DNA of 39,388 nt from BOG-933 sp037132135 (GTDB lineage Bacteria > Pseudomonadota > Alphaproteobacteria > Azospirillales > Azospirillaceae). The position numbers and the translations under genes are program-made. Within the stretch, counting starts at the first letter, position 1; each line of letters begins with the position of its first letter. A model generated the notes under the pieces. That model did not search any database. It was not told the origin of the DNA and saw nothing but the letters and a program-made list of their open reading frames with translations. Below, one piece after another: positions 26,569 through 34,722 of the stretch. The stretch spans positions 1 through 39,388 of the forward strand of contig JBAXPR010000021.1 in the NCBI GenBank assembly GCA_037132135.1. The letters are read 5' to 3'.

Positions 26569-26820
26569 ATGAGACTGCTCTATTTCGCCTGGCTGCGGAC
26601 CAGGATCGGCCTTGCCGGCGAGGAGGTGACGCCGCCGCCCGAGGTCCGCGATGTGGCCAGCCTGCTGGTCTGGCTCCGGGGCCGCGGCGCCGGCTATGCC
26701 GCGGCGCTGGCCGAGCCGGCCCTGGTCCGGGCCGCGGTCAACCAGGACTACGCCCGTCCCGATCATCCGGTCGCCGCCGGCGACGAGGTGGCACTGTTTC
26801 CCCCGGTCACCGGAGGCTGA
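26569..26820 (+). CDS. moaD: Molybdopterin synthase sulfur-carrier subunit
   Basis: 83-residue ubiquitin-like sulfur carrier. It begins MRLLYFAWLRTRIGLAGEEV and ends in VALFPPVTGG; the terminal Gly-Gly, thiocarboxylated in MoaD, is the diagnostic feature. It gives sulfur to precursor Z in a complex with MoaE. The gene is followed at seven bases by moaE and reads away from mogA. Confidence 0.92.
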   Translation: MRLLYFAWLRTRIGLAGEEVTPPPEVRDVASLLVWLRGRGAGYAAALAEPALVRAAVNQDYARPDHPVAAGDEVALFPPVTGG

Positions 26821-26827
26821 GGCGATC

Positions 26828-27283
26828 ATGAGCGTGCGGGTCCAGACCGAAGATTTCGACCTTGGCGCCGAACTGGAGCGGTTGGGCGGCGCCGACCCTG
26901 GCATCGGCGCCGTGGTCAGCTTTGTCGGGTTGGTGCGGCATCTGGTCGGGGAGACGCCGCTGCGGGCGTTGGAGCTGGAGCACTACCCGGGCATGACCGA
27001 GCGCCGGCTGGAAGCGCTAGAGGCCGAGGCCGGGCGACGCTGGGCGCTCAGCGGCTGTCTTGTCGTGCATCGGGTCGGCCGGCTCGGTCCCGGCGACCGT
27101 ATCGTGCTGGTCGCGACCGCCAGCCCGCACCGCGCCGATGCCTTTGCCGCCTGCCAGTTCCTGATCGATGCGCTGAAGACCAGCGCCCCGTTCTGGAAGC
27201 GGGAGGAAACCGCGGCGGGAGCGCGCTGGGTCGAGGCCCGCGCCGAGGACGAGGCGGCGGCGGCGGCCTGGACCGCGAGGTAA
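26828..27283 (+). CDS. moaE: Molybdopterin synthase catalytic subunit
   Basis: 151 residues. Converts precursor Z to molybdopterin with MoaD. Conserved blocks are GAVVSFVGLVR near 28-38, LELEHYPGM, VVHRVGRLGPGD, and the catalytic-loop region HRADAFAACQFLIDALK followed by PFWKRE. The start has GAGG five bases upstream; longer in-frame extension lies in moaD. A two-gene operon with moaD. Confidence 0.93.
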   Translation: MSVRVQTEDFDLGAELERLGGADPGIGAVVSFVGLVRHLVGETPLRALELEHYPGMTERRLEALEAEAGRRWALSGCLVVHRVGRLGPGDRIVLVATASPHRADAFAACQFLIDALKTSAPFWKREETAAGARWVEARAEDEAAAAAWTAR

Positions 27284-27296
27284 CACTCGGCCGTGA

Positions 27297-27602
27297 TCAG
27301 CGGGCCGGGCGGCAGCGGGGCGGTTCGCCGCGCAGTTCGGCCCAGGATAAGGCCGCCCGCCGGACCGCTTCGCCCAGAGCCTCGGCCGACCACGAGCGGC
27401 AACAATCTTCCATCAGGCTGGGAATGAGGCTGAAGAACAGACTTTCCCTGACCAGATCCGGGGCGATGCCGCGGGCCGCGCCTTCCTTGTCCAGGTCGAG
27501 CAGGACCTCTCCTGCGAGGTTGATCGCGATCTCACCCTGTTCGGCGGTCGGACCGTTGGCGTTGGCGGGCTTGAAGGGGGCGGAACGTCCGGCGTGGCTC
27601 AT
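27297..27602 (-). CDS. Hypothetical protein, 101 residues
   Basis: Small soluble protein with no recognised domain. Residues 20-80 look helical with conserved-type character (LAGEVLLDLDKEGAARGI, SLIPSLMEDCCRSW). The ATG is preceded by GAGAG at six bases. Its stop is 13 bases from the convergent moaE stop. Codon use fits the genome, so it is probably a real gene. Function unknown. Confidence 0.6.
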   Translation of the reverse strand: MSHAGRSAPFKPANANGPTAEQGEIAINLAGEVLLDLDKEGAARGIAPDLVRESLFFSLIPSLMEDCCRSWSAEALGEAVRRAALSWAELRGEPPRCRPAR

Positions 27603-27757
27603 GGCGGGCTCTCAGGCACGGCACCGGGTTCGAGGGGCGCCGCTGCGCGCCTGTTCCACCGGTCATGACTCTAGTGTGCGCGGGACCAAGGGGCCGCGAT
27701 AGTGGTAAATGTGAGTACGCATTGTTGATTACAACTTATAGCGATCCGCGGCTGCGC

Positions 27758-28246
27758 TTACAGCAGGGTCTCAAGGGCGGAGCGCAGCGCGCCGAAGGGG
27801 ATGGTGCCGGGAACCCGCATCCGCACCCGTCCCTCGCGGTCGATCAGCACCGTGACCGGAGTCGTGGTCACGCCATAGGCGCGGGCCAGTGCCGCGGCCG
27901 GATCGAGCACCACCGGGTAGCTGATGGTCCGGCCGGCGATGGCCGCGACCACGGCCTCGCGGGGCTGGCCGACATTGACCGCCAGCAGCAGCAGCCCCCG
28001 GCTCCGCCGGGCGCGCCACAGCTCATCAAGGGCGGCCAGCTGGCCGTCGTGGCCGGGCAGGGCGCCGGTCCAGAAATGCAGCATCACCACGGCGCCGTCG
28101 CTGTCCTGGGGCAGCGCGTAGCGGCGGCCGTCCAGGCTGTCGCGGCTGAACGGTACCGCCTTGTCGTCCAACAGGCTGTCGTCGCCGCAGGCCGCCGCCG
28201 TCAGCAGCAGGAGGATGACGGCCAGCGCCCGGCGCGGCGGCGTCAT
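27758..28246 (-). CDS. TlpA/redoxin-like lipoprotein lacking active-site cysteines
   Basis: 162 residues. A lipoprotein signal ends LTAAAC with Cys20 as the lipidation site. The rest follows the TlpA/thioredoxin fold: VVMLHFWTG, then a helix, VNVGQPREAV, DPAAALARAYGV, and the cis-proline loop TTTPVTVLIDREG. In TlpA the motif is FWxxWCxxC; here it reads FWTGALPGH, with Leu63 and His66 in place of both cysteines, so classical disulfide chemistry is impossible. Cys20 is the only cysteine. The ATG overlaps the stop of the upstream Myb-like gene (ATGA), so translation is coupled. Confidence 0.75.
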   Translation of the reverse strand: MTPPRRALAVILLLLTAAACGDDSLLDDKAVPFSRDSLDGRRYALPQDSDGAVVMLHFWTGALPGHDGQLAALDELWRARRSRGLLLLAVNVGQPREAVVAAIAGRTISYPVVLDPAAALARAYGVTTTPVTVLIDREGRVRMRVPGTIPFGALRSALETLL

Positions 28247-29019
28247 GCCCTGCGGACCGCGGTGTGGGGGCGGCCCCACCGGCGCCCCCGCTCGACATCG
28301 CCCCGGACCACCTGGGAGACGATCGTGGCCGGCATGATCGGGGACTCGACCAGGACGAAGGGTGGCAAATGCAGGCGGGCGCGGCGCAGATTGACGAATT
28401 CGACCAGCGCGTCGTCGTCGTTGAGGTGATGGTGATCGATCCGCCAGCCCTCGTCCCGGTGCAAAACCATGAAGTCCCGCGAGCGCAGCCAGCGCACCAT
28501 GGCATCGGTGGTGGCCGGAATCGGCTCGCTCGGCGGCGTTGGCGCCGGCGGCGGCGTGCGAATCCGGATCGGGATCGGAGCCGCGGCGGCTTTCGCCATG
28601 TCGGCCGGGCGCTTCTTGGGGCGCCGCGACCGCTTCGCGATCGCCGACGGGGCGGGGCCGACCAGACGGCACAGCTTGCGGAACACCGCGACCGGGGTTC
28701 GGCCGGGCAGAACGTCGGCGATCGCGGCGCACATCGCGCCCGAGGCGTGAAGCCGGATCGCGGTTTCGAGTTCCTGGTCGCTCCAGGGGCGCGAGGGTTC
28801 GCGGAGGCGCTTGCCGCCGACGCGCAGGATCATGGTTCTGACCGCGCGCGGGGTGCGGCCGAGGCGGCGGGCGATCTCGTCATCGGTGAGACCCTGATCG
28901 CTCAGTTGCTGCAGGGTGCTCAGTTCCTGCTCCGACCAGGGGTAACGGGGCTCCCGCGTCAGGGACTGGGTTCGGGCCGGGCGCGGGACGGCGGGAAGCG
29001 GCAGGGCGTGGGCAGGCAT
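28243..29019 (-). CDS. Protein with two Myb/SANT-like repeats
   Basis: 258 residues. Two helix-turn-helix repeats of Myb/SANT type are visible: about 26-70 (YPWSEQELSTLQQLSDQGLT, then EIARRLGRTPRAVRTMI) and 76-120 (RPWSDQELETAIRLHASGAM, then GRTPVAVFRKL). A basic, Pro/Ala-rich linker (120-165) leads to a C-terminal domain (about 170-258) of unknown fold. DNA binding is likely from the repeats; target unknown. The start at 29019 has GGAG six bases upstream. A CRP-type palindrome lies 139 bases upstream. Coupled to the redoxin-like lipoprotein. Confidence 0.7.
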   Translation of the reverse strand: MPAHALPLPAVPRPARTQSLTREPRYPWSEQELSTLQQLSDQGLTDDEIARRLGRTPRAVRTMILRVGGKRLREPSRPWSDQELETAIRLHASGAMCAAIADVLPGRTPVAVFRKLCRLVGPAPSAIAKRSRRPKKRPADMAKAAAAPIPIRIRTPPPAPTPPSEPIPATTDAMVRWLRSRDFMVLHRDEGWRIDHHHLNDDDALVEFVNLRRARLHLPPFVLVESPIMPATIVSQVVRGDVERGRRWGRPHTAVRRA

Positions 29020-29071
29020 GAGGTTCTCCGGCCGGTGAACGGGAGTGCTTCTGCGCTCCACGGGTGGTCCA

Positions 29072-29116
29072 ACGAGGAGGCCGCGCCCCTGCGGGGGGCG
29101 CGCGACGACACCTCGT
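29072..29116. other. Nested hairpin in the leader of the Myb-like gene
   Basis: Outer arms ACGAGG and CCTCGT, inner arms GCGCCCC and GGGGCGC around TGCGG. It lies between the CRP-type site and the Myb-like start, so it would form in the 5' leader of that mRNA. No T-run on the minus side, so it is probably not a terminator for the upstream gene. Confidence 0.35.
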
Positions 29117-29157
29117 CTTGTTCAGGCCGAAGCATGTCATGGCCGGGGCAGGCTGGC

Positions 29158-29173
29158 TGTGATCGCCATCACA
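29158..29173. promoter_or_regulatory. CRP/FNR-superfamily binding site
   Basis: TGTGATCGCCATCACA is a perfect match to the CRP consensus TGTGA-N6-TCACA, with six-base arms TGTGAT/ATCACA. It sits 35 bases after the TPR-oxygenase stop and 139 bases before the Myb-like gene start, a natural place for a promoter of the Myb-like/redoxin pair. Confidence 0.55.
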
Positions 29174-29207
29174 ACGGCCGGGATATTCCGCAGGGTTCGC
29201 CGAAGGC

Positions 29208-31133
29208 TCACCGCTCCAGGGGCAGCAGGTCGAAGGCGACGGTGATGCGCCGGCCGCCGCTGCGGAAGCGCCGGACACCGTGCCAGAGATAGGACGGAAA
29301 CAGCACCAGCCGGCCGGCGGCCGGCGGCACCCGGCGCGCCGGCGGCGGCGTCCCGAACGGCAGCTCGGCCCAGGGCTGGCCGCCGAATTCGATGCAGCCG
29401 GGGTCGTCCGCGCCGGCTTCCGGGGCGAACGCCGGAATCTCGACGTAGTAGGCGCCGCTGAGCCAGCCTTCGGGGTGGATGTGCGAGACGTGGTAGCCCT
29501 GATCCTCCAGCACCACCGACCAGGCGCGGAGGGCGTAGCGGCGGGGTTTGCCGGCCAGGAAGGGATGGTCGGAATCGTCCGGCAGCGAGTCGAGGAAGGC
29601 CCGGACCCGGGCTTCGATCGCCCGGCGCAATATCTGGATCGTCGGCAGCGGATCGGCAAAGAGATTGTTACCGGTCTGGGTGCCGCCGCGGATGCTCTGA
29701 TAGGCCGGCTGCCAGCGGCGCGAGGTCAGCGCCAGCAGATCGGCGGCCAACCGGCCGTTGAAGGCATCGAGATCGTTGATCTCGGGCGGGAAGCAGGGCG
29801 CGGTGAGGTGAATCCAGCGCTGCAGGTCGGTGATTTCCTCGGCCTCGCCGATGCGGCCGAGCAGGCGGAGGCCGAGTGCCCGATAGGCGATCGCCTCCTG
29901 ATCGAAGGCATCGACCAGCAGCGCCCGCTCGCAGGCCGCGATCGCGCCGTCGCCCTCGCCCCGGCGCAGCAGGGCGCCGGCCAGTGCCCGCTGGGAGGGC
30001 GGGTGATCGGGGCGCAATGCCGCCGTGCGTTCGAGTTCCAGAATGCCGCTCTCGACCTCGCCCCGGGCGACAAGCGCCTCGCCCAGACGCTGTCGGACCG
30101 TGGCCTCATCGCCGCCAAGCTCGAGGGCGGTGCGGAAACTGGCGATCGCGGCCGGCAGGTCGCCGTTCCGGTGCAGGGCGTCCCCGAGCAACCGATGGGC
30201 GCGCCAGTCTCCGGGCCGGCCGGCAACGGCGGCCCGCGCCGAGTCGGTGGCTTCGCCGGTGCGGCCGAGGTCGCGCAGGCAGTCGGAGAGATTGTCGTGG
30301 GCCGCCGCCGCCAGTGGCTCGATGTCGAGGGCGGCGCGATAGGCTTCGACGGCGGTTTCGGGCTTGCCCAGCCGCTGCAGGAGGGTGCCGAGGCTGATCC
30401 AGGCTTCGGCGCATCCCGAGTCGGCCTCGAGGGCGCCGTTGATCGCCTCGCCGGCGGCTTCGAGGTCGCCAAGGTCCATCAGGGCCGAACCGAGATTGTT
30501 GAGGGCGGCGGCAAAGCCGGGCCTGAGCGCAAGCGCCTGGCGGTAGGCGGCGACGGCCCCGTCGAGGTCGCCGCGGGCGAAGCGGACGACACCGAGATTG
30601 TTGTGGGCGTCGGCATGGCCGGAGTCCAGCTCGAGAACGCGGTGATAGGCCCGGGCCGCCCGCTCGCCATGACCGGCCAGTTGCAGCGCGAGGCCGAGTT
30701 CGTAATGAACCAGCGGTTGGCTGTCGAGCGCGCTGGCGGCATCGCTGAGCCGGGCGACCGCATGCTCGTAGCGCCCGAGATAGCGCTCGGAGAGGCCCAG
30801 ATTGAAGAGGGTTTCCGGGTCTTCGGGTTCGAGGGCGAGGGCGGCGCGGAAGGCGGCGGCGGCGTCGGTGATGCGGCCGGCGCCCAGCAGCACCGCGCCC
30901 CAGCGCCGCAGCAGCGCCGGGTCGTCGGGACGCAACGCGAGGGCGCGCTCAAACAGCCTGAGCGCGCCCTCGACATCGCCGGTCTGATAAAGAACCACCC
31001 CGAGGAGATGAATTGCCTCGGGGTTCTCAGGATGTTCGGTCAGCAGGCCGGTATAGAGCCGGCGCGCTGTCGCAAGATCGCCGGCACGGTGGGCCTCCAG
31101 CGCGGCATCCAGCGGATGGAGCGACTCGGACAT
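29208..31133 (-). CDS. TPR protein with C-terminal 2OG-Fe(II) oxygenase domain
   Basis: 641 residues. About a dozen TPR units (10-440) show the usual W-x2-LG-x2-Y-like spacing (AIHLLGVVLYQTGDVEGALR, AHNNLGVVRFARGDLDGAV, and so on). The C-terminal domain (about 460-641) has the putative 2OG-Fe(II) oxygenase pattern: HIHPEGWLSGAYYV (His551, His553) and LVLFPSYLWHGV (His618), then RITVAFD. It probably hydroxylates a protein or peptide held by the TPR scaffold; substrate unknown. Starts 24 bases after the cold-shock gene and is likely cotranscribed with it. Confidence 0.85.
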   Translation of the reverse strand: MSESLHPLDAALEAHRAGDLATARRLYTGLLTEHPENPEAIHLLGVVLYQTGDVEGALRLFERALALRPDDPALLRRWGAVLLGAGRITDAAAAFRAALALEPEDPETLFNLGLSERYLGRYEHAVARLSDAASALDSQPLVHYELGLALQLAGHGERAARAYHRVLELDSGHADAHNNLGVVRFARGDLDGAVAAYRQALALRPGFAAALNNLGSALMDLGDLEAAGEAINGALEADSGCAEAWISLGTLLQRLGKPETAVEAYRAALDIEPLAAAAHDNLSDCLRDLGRTGEATDSARAAVAGRPGDWRAHRLLGDALHRNGDLPAAIASFRTALELGGDEATVRQRLGEALVARGEVESGILELERTAALRPDHPPSQRALAGALLRRGEGDGAIAACERALLVDAFDQEAIAYRALGLRLLGRIGEAEEITDLQRWIHLTAPCFPPEINDLDAFNGRLAADLLALTSRRWQPAYQSIRGGTQTGNNLFADPLPTIQILRRAIEARVRAFLDSLPDDSDHPFLAGKPRRYALRAWSVVLEDQGYHVSHIHPEGWLSGAYYVEIPAFAPEAGADDPGCIEFGGQPWAELPFGTPPPARRVPPAAGRLVLFPSYLWHGVRRFRSGGRRITVAFDLLPLER

Positions 31134-31157
31134 GACGGCCCCCCGGCCGAACGGCGA

Positions 31158-31820
31158 TCAGGCAAGAGAGATCGACACCGCTTCCCGTCCCTTGGCGGTC
31201 TCGACCACGCGCATGGTGACGCGCTGACCTTCGGGCAGGCTGGTGAGCCCGGCCGCACCCAGCACCGAGACATGGACGAAAACGTCCTTGCCGCCGGTTT
31301 CGCTGGCCACGAAGCCAAATCCCTTCTCGCTGTTGAACCATTTCACGGTTCCGGAGAGCGACACTGCCGTTGACGGGTCCGGGGTCTGACGCGGTCCGCG
31401 CGGGGCGCCGGTCCGGGGCGGACCGGAGCGCGGGGCCGAGGATGCCGGCGCGGCCGCGGCCGTGCTTTCGTCGACTTCCATCACGCGGGTGATCTGCGGT
31501 CCCTTGGCGCCCTGGCCGACATTGACGCTGAGTTTGGTTCCAGGCGCCACCGACTCGTATCCGGCCGCCTGCAAGGCGCCGATGTGAAGGAAGGCATCGC
31601 CCGAGCCGTCTTCCAGCTCGGCAAAGCCAAAGCCCTTTTCGCCGTTGAACCACTTGACGATGGCGCCGACCGCCGGACCTTCGGCGATCGCGGGGCCACG
31701 GGAAAAGGTCGCCGCCGGACGCGGCGGCGGTTTGGAGCCCCTGCTTTCCTGAACGAACGGTACATCATCATCAAACCCGCGTCGCCTCGGGCCGCGGAAG
31801 CCCTTATCCTTGCGCATCAT
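31158..31820 (-). CDS. Double cold-shock-domain protein
   Basis: 220 residues with two OB-fold cold-shock domains, about 48-110 (AIVKWFNGEKGFGFAELEDG, DAFLHIGAL) and 154-218 (GTVKWFNSEKGFGFVASETG, DVFVHVSVL). The RNP1-like KGFGF and RNP2-like (V/L)H motifs are intact in both, so single-stranded RNA or DNA binding is expected. The N-terminus and linker are basic and disordered. Two-domain CSPs are common in alphaproteobacteria. A GTCGCC-GGCG-GGCGAC hairpin (31835-31850) lies just before the GGAG ribosome binding site. Confidence 0.92.
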   Translation of the reverse strand: MMRKDKGFRGPRRRGFDDDVPFVQESRGSKPPPRPAATFSRGPAIAEGPAVGAIVKWFNGEKGFGFAELEDGSGDAFLHIGALQAAGYESVAPGTKLSVNVGQGAKGPQITRVMEVDESTAAAAPASSAPRSGPPRTGAPRGPRQTPDPSTAVSLSGTVKWFNSEKGFGFVASETGGKDVFVHVSVLGAAGLTSLPEGQRVTMRVVETAKGREAVSISLA

Positions 31821-32150
31821 GCCGTTTATTCTCCGTCGCCGGCGGGCGACTCGGTGTTCGCTGCCGTTCGTTGTCTAAGGGTCCCAAGGCCGCAGCCGAG
31901 CATTTCCAGCCGGAAAAATCTCCCAGCGCGGATTCGGGAACACGACCTTACCACATTCCGCCGTCGCTACGAGGGTCTTGTCGAGCCGGAATGACTGAGA
32001 ATATTCAGCCGCTCTTGATCGTCGGCGGAGAACCGGCTCTACTGAGGCCGTCGCAAGCGACCGGGGCACAGGAAACTCGATAAAGCAAATAAGGCCGCGA
32101 CCGGAGATATCGGAAAGCGTCGGGCAGGCCGGGCATTGGGGGAAAATGAC
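31821..32150. other. Divergent intergenic region between the cold-shock and oxidoreductase genes
   Basis: About 330 bases with no gene seen. Contains the short hairpin next to the cold-shock ribosome binding site (31835-31850) and moderately AT-rich sequence. No clear promoter box was recognised. Confidence 0.55.
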
Positions 32151-32711
32151 ATGAAGATAATGGCGTTGGTCGCTCATCCAAAAATTTCAGAGTCGCGTCT
32201 CCACCGGTCTTGGGCCAATGCGATGGAAGACACCAACAAGATTACGGTGCGCAAGCTCTACCAGACCTATCCTTTTTGGAAAATCGACGGCGCCGCCGAG
32301 CAGACCCTGCTCGCGGACAGCGACCGGATTATCCTGCAGTTTCCGTTCTACCTTTATGGCTGTCCGCCACTGATGAAGATGTGGCTCGACGAGGTTCTGA
32401 CCTTCCGCTGGGCTTACGGGCCGGGCGGCGATGAGTTGCGCGGCAAGCAGATGCTGATCGCGGTGTCGACCGGCGGTCCGGCCGAGGCGTATCAGCCCGG
32501 CGGCTTTCACAACTACACCATCGAAGAACTGCTGACCCCGTTTCACCAGATCGCCAACCTGATCGGAACCAGCTATCTCACGCCCTATGTCTTCCACCGT
32601 GCCCGGACCGTCACTGACGAGGAAATTTCGGCTTCGGCAGCCGATTTTGTCCGCTATGTGCTGGATCCGGCGCTCCCGGCGGTGCCGGTCCGAGGGTCCG
32701 GCCGGGCCTGA
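32151..32711 (+). CDS. NAD(P)H-dependent quinone oxidoreductase, KefF/MdaB-like
   Basis: 186-residue flavodoxin-fold (Flavodoxin_2) enzyme. It begins MKIMALVAHPKISESRLHR, with the flavin loop QFPFYLYGCPPLMKMWLDEV and the later GKQMLIAVSTGG and YLTPYVFH, as in KefF and YheR. It should reduce quinones with NAD(P)H via FMN in the cytoplasm; no Kef channel gene is near. The ATG at 32151 has GGGGGA seven bases upstream; an in-frame TTG at 32136 is less likely. The last 58 bases overlap the convergent glucosidase gene. Confidence 0.88.
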   Translation: MKIMALVAHPKISESRLHRSWANAMEDTNKITVRKLYQTYPFWKIDGAAEQTLLADSDRIILQFPFYLYGCPPLMKMWLDEVLTFRWAYGPGGDELRGKQMLIAVSTGGPAEAYQPGGFHNYTIEELLTPFHQIANLIGTSYLTPYVFHRARTVTDEEISASAADFVRYVLDPALPAVPVRGSGRA

Positions 32712-34324
32712 CCGGCCGCCGTCTCCTGCGCCGCCGCCGGGGGCGGCGGGCTGATCCGCCAGCCATAGCCGGGCAGGGCCATGGTTTCGCCCCAGCAGCG
32801 GATGCTGCGCTCGGCCGGGCCGAGGTTGAACAGGCAGCGGACGAGGCTGCCCCCGTGGCTGCGGCTGAAGGCCAGCAACGGTTCCGGGGTGTCGGCAAAG
32901 GTGATGGTGCCAAGGCGCAGTGCCGGTTGAGACCGTCGCCAGCCAAGGAACCGGCGGGTGAAGGCGAGCACGCTGCCGGGGTCCCGCTCCTGATCGGCAA
33001 CCGAGCGGGCGAGGTGGCTGTCGGCGAGCGGCAGCCAGGGTTCGGCGGCGGAGAAGCCGGCGTGGCGCCGGGCGCCGTCCCAGGGCATCGGGGTGCGGCA
33101 GCCGTCGCGGCCCTTGAACACCGGCCACAGCGCTTTGCCGAACGGGTCCTGCAGACGCTCGAACGGAACCTCGGCCTCGGGCAGGCCCAATTCCTCGCCC
33201 TGATAGAGAAACAGGGTGCCGCGCAGGCAGCCGAGCAGGGCGAGCAGCAGTTTGGCGAAGGCCGGGGACCCGTCGCCCCAGCGGCTGACCGCCCGCGGCA
33301 CGTCGTGATTGGAAAAGGCCCAGGCCGGCCAGCCGTCGCCGGGCTGGGCGGCGAAGGCTTCGAGGCTGCGCCGGATCACGCCGGCGCCGAAGCCGGCCCC
33401 GAGCAGGGAGAAGCCATAGGCGGTGTGCAGGAGGTCGGGGGCGGCGACATATTCGGCGGCGCGGGCGACGCTGTCGTCGTCATGGACCTCGGCGACGGCG
33501 ACGGTGCCGGGATAACGGTCAAAGAGGGCGCGCAACTGCCGCAGCACCGCGAGAGTCCCGGGTTGCGACTTGTCGAAGAGATGGTACTGGCGACCATAGG
33601 GGCTGATGTCGGGCACGCCGTCGGCCGGACGCTCCCGGGGCGGCCGGGGCGGGTTGTCGCGCAGCAGCGGGTCGTGGAGATAGTAGTTGGCGACATCGAG
33701 CCGGCAGCCGTCGACGCCCCGCCGGAGCCAGAACTCCACCTCGCCCAGCACCGCCGCCAGCACCGCCGGATTGTGGAGGTTGAGATCGGGCTGGGCGGCG
33801 AGAAAGTTGTGCAGATAATACTGGCCGCGCCGCGGCTCCCAGCTCCAGGCCGGGCCGCCGAACACCGAGAGCCAGTTGTTGGGCGGGGTGCCGTCGGCCC
33901 GGGGCTCGGCCCAGACGTACCAGTCGGCCTTTGGGTTATCCCGGCTCTGACGGCTGTCCCGGAACCAGCGGTGTTGCTCGGAGCTGTGGCTCAGCACCAG
34001 ATCGACGATCAGGCGCAGACCCAGCCGGTGGGCGTCCTCGAGCAGGCGGTCGAAACCCGTTAGGCTACCGAACAGCGGGTCGATGGCCCGGTAATCCTCG
34101 ACATCGTAGCCGAAATCGGCCATCGGCGACTTGAACACCGGCGACAGCCAGAGGCCGTCCACCCCCAGCCCGGCGATGTGGCCGAGTCGGGCCCGCAGCC
34201 CCTCGAGGTCGCCGACGCCGTCGCCATCGGAGTCGGCGAAGCTGCGCGGGTAGACCTGATAGATAACGGCGCCTTGCCACCAGGGAGTGCCTGCGGGCTG
34301 GGCGGCTGCCTCGGTTATCATCAT
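32654..34324 (-). CDS. GH13 alpha-glucosidase
   Basis: 556-residue alpha-amylase superfamily enzyme, cytoplasmic (no signal peptide). Conserved regions: GDLEGLRARLGHIAGLGVDG and SPMADFGYDVEDY; DLVLSHSSEQHRWF; DGCRLDVANYY with the nucleophile Asp; AVAEVHDDD with the acid/base Glu; and FSNHDVPRA with the third Asp. The LLRDNPP segment after region II and the length fit the proteobacterial GH13_23 alpha-glucosidase group; likely hydrolysis or transfer on short alpha-glucosides. The start is the first of two ATGs, with a weak ribosome binding site. The 3' end overlaps the convergent oxidoreductase gene. Confidence 0.9.
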   Translation of the reverse strand: MMITEAAAQPAGTPWWQGAVIYQVYPRSFADSDGDGVGDLEGLRARLGHIAGLGVDGLWLSPVFKSPMADFGYDVEDYRAIDPLFGSLTGFDRLLEDAHRLGLRLIVDLVLSHSSEQHRWFRDSRQSRDNPKADWYVWAEPRADGTPPNNWLSVFGGPAWSWEPRRGQYYLHNFLAAQPDLNLHNPAVLAAVLGEVEFWLRRGVDGCRLDVANYYLHDPLLRDNPPRPPRERPADGVPDISPYGRQYHLFDKSQPGTLAVLRQLRALFDRYPGTVAVAEVHDDDSVARAAEYVAAPDLLHTAYGFSLLGAGFGAGVIRRSLEAFAAQPGDGWPAWAFSNHDVPRAVSRWGDGSPAFAKLLLALLGCLRGTLFLYQGEELGLPEAEVPFERLQDPFGKALWPVFKGRDGCRTPMPWDGARRHAGFSAAEPWLPLADSHLARSVADQERDPGSVLAFTRRFLGWRRSQPALRLGTITFADTPEPLLAFSRSHGGSLVRCLFNLGPAERSIRCWGETMALPGYGWRISPPPPAAAQETAAGQARPDPRTGTAGSAGSST

Positions 34325-34552
34325 GGGCGGGCTCGCACTCGGGAGCGGTGGCGGCGGAACGAACGGCGGTGGGTCGCTACACTAAAGGATATTTAACAAA
34401 ATATTCCACCCAAGTATTGATTGCGGCGCTATCCTCCCCACATAAGCGGCGGGCTGGAAATCGCGATTAATTCGCAAAGGCTTCCGTCGGGCGGGAGGAA
34501 ATGCCGCACTTGCGAAGGCGAGAAGCAGCCGGGCTTTTTCACAAGCAACCAT
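34325..34552. other. Non-coding region upstream of the glucosidase gene
   Basis: First part of a 398-base divergent gap. An AT-rich stretch (34381-34440) probably carries the glucosidase promoter on the minus strand, although no clear boxes were seen. Short frames here show no coding character. Confidence 0.5.
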
Positions 34553-34591
34553 CCGTGTCCGGGTATCGGCGCCACCGATGTTCGGACACGG
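34553..34591. promoter_or_regulatory. Long dyad upstream of a sigma-54 promoter
   Basis: Symmetric element: CCGTGTCCG, GGT, ATCGG, CGCCA, CCGAT, GTT, CGGACACGG. Outer nine-base and inner five-base arms are perfect and the three-base spacers are in register. It ends 21 bases before the -24 element of the promoter at 34613. It could be an activator or repressor site, or a hairpin of an upstream transcript. Confidence 0.5.
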
Positions 34592-34612
34592 GGGGCCGGG
34601 CGGACGAAACGT

Positions 34613-34628
34613 TGGCACGACTTGTGCA
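34613..34628 (+). promoter_or_regulatory. Sigma-54 promoter for the 103-residue gene
   Basis: TGGCACGACTTGTGCA matches TGGCACG-N4-TTGCA with one mismatch, with the required ten bases between GG and GC. It lies 94 bases before the start codon at 34723. It overlaps the 12-mer ACGAAACGTTGG (34604-34615), also found upstream of the second sigma-54 promoter. Confidence 0.65.
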
Positions 34629-34722
34629 AAACCAGACCCGGGGCAGCGCCAGCCTCAGCGACTGATCAATAAATAAGCGACGGGAAACGAACGCCAACCG
34701 ATCGATCAGGGGGAACGGAGCT

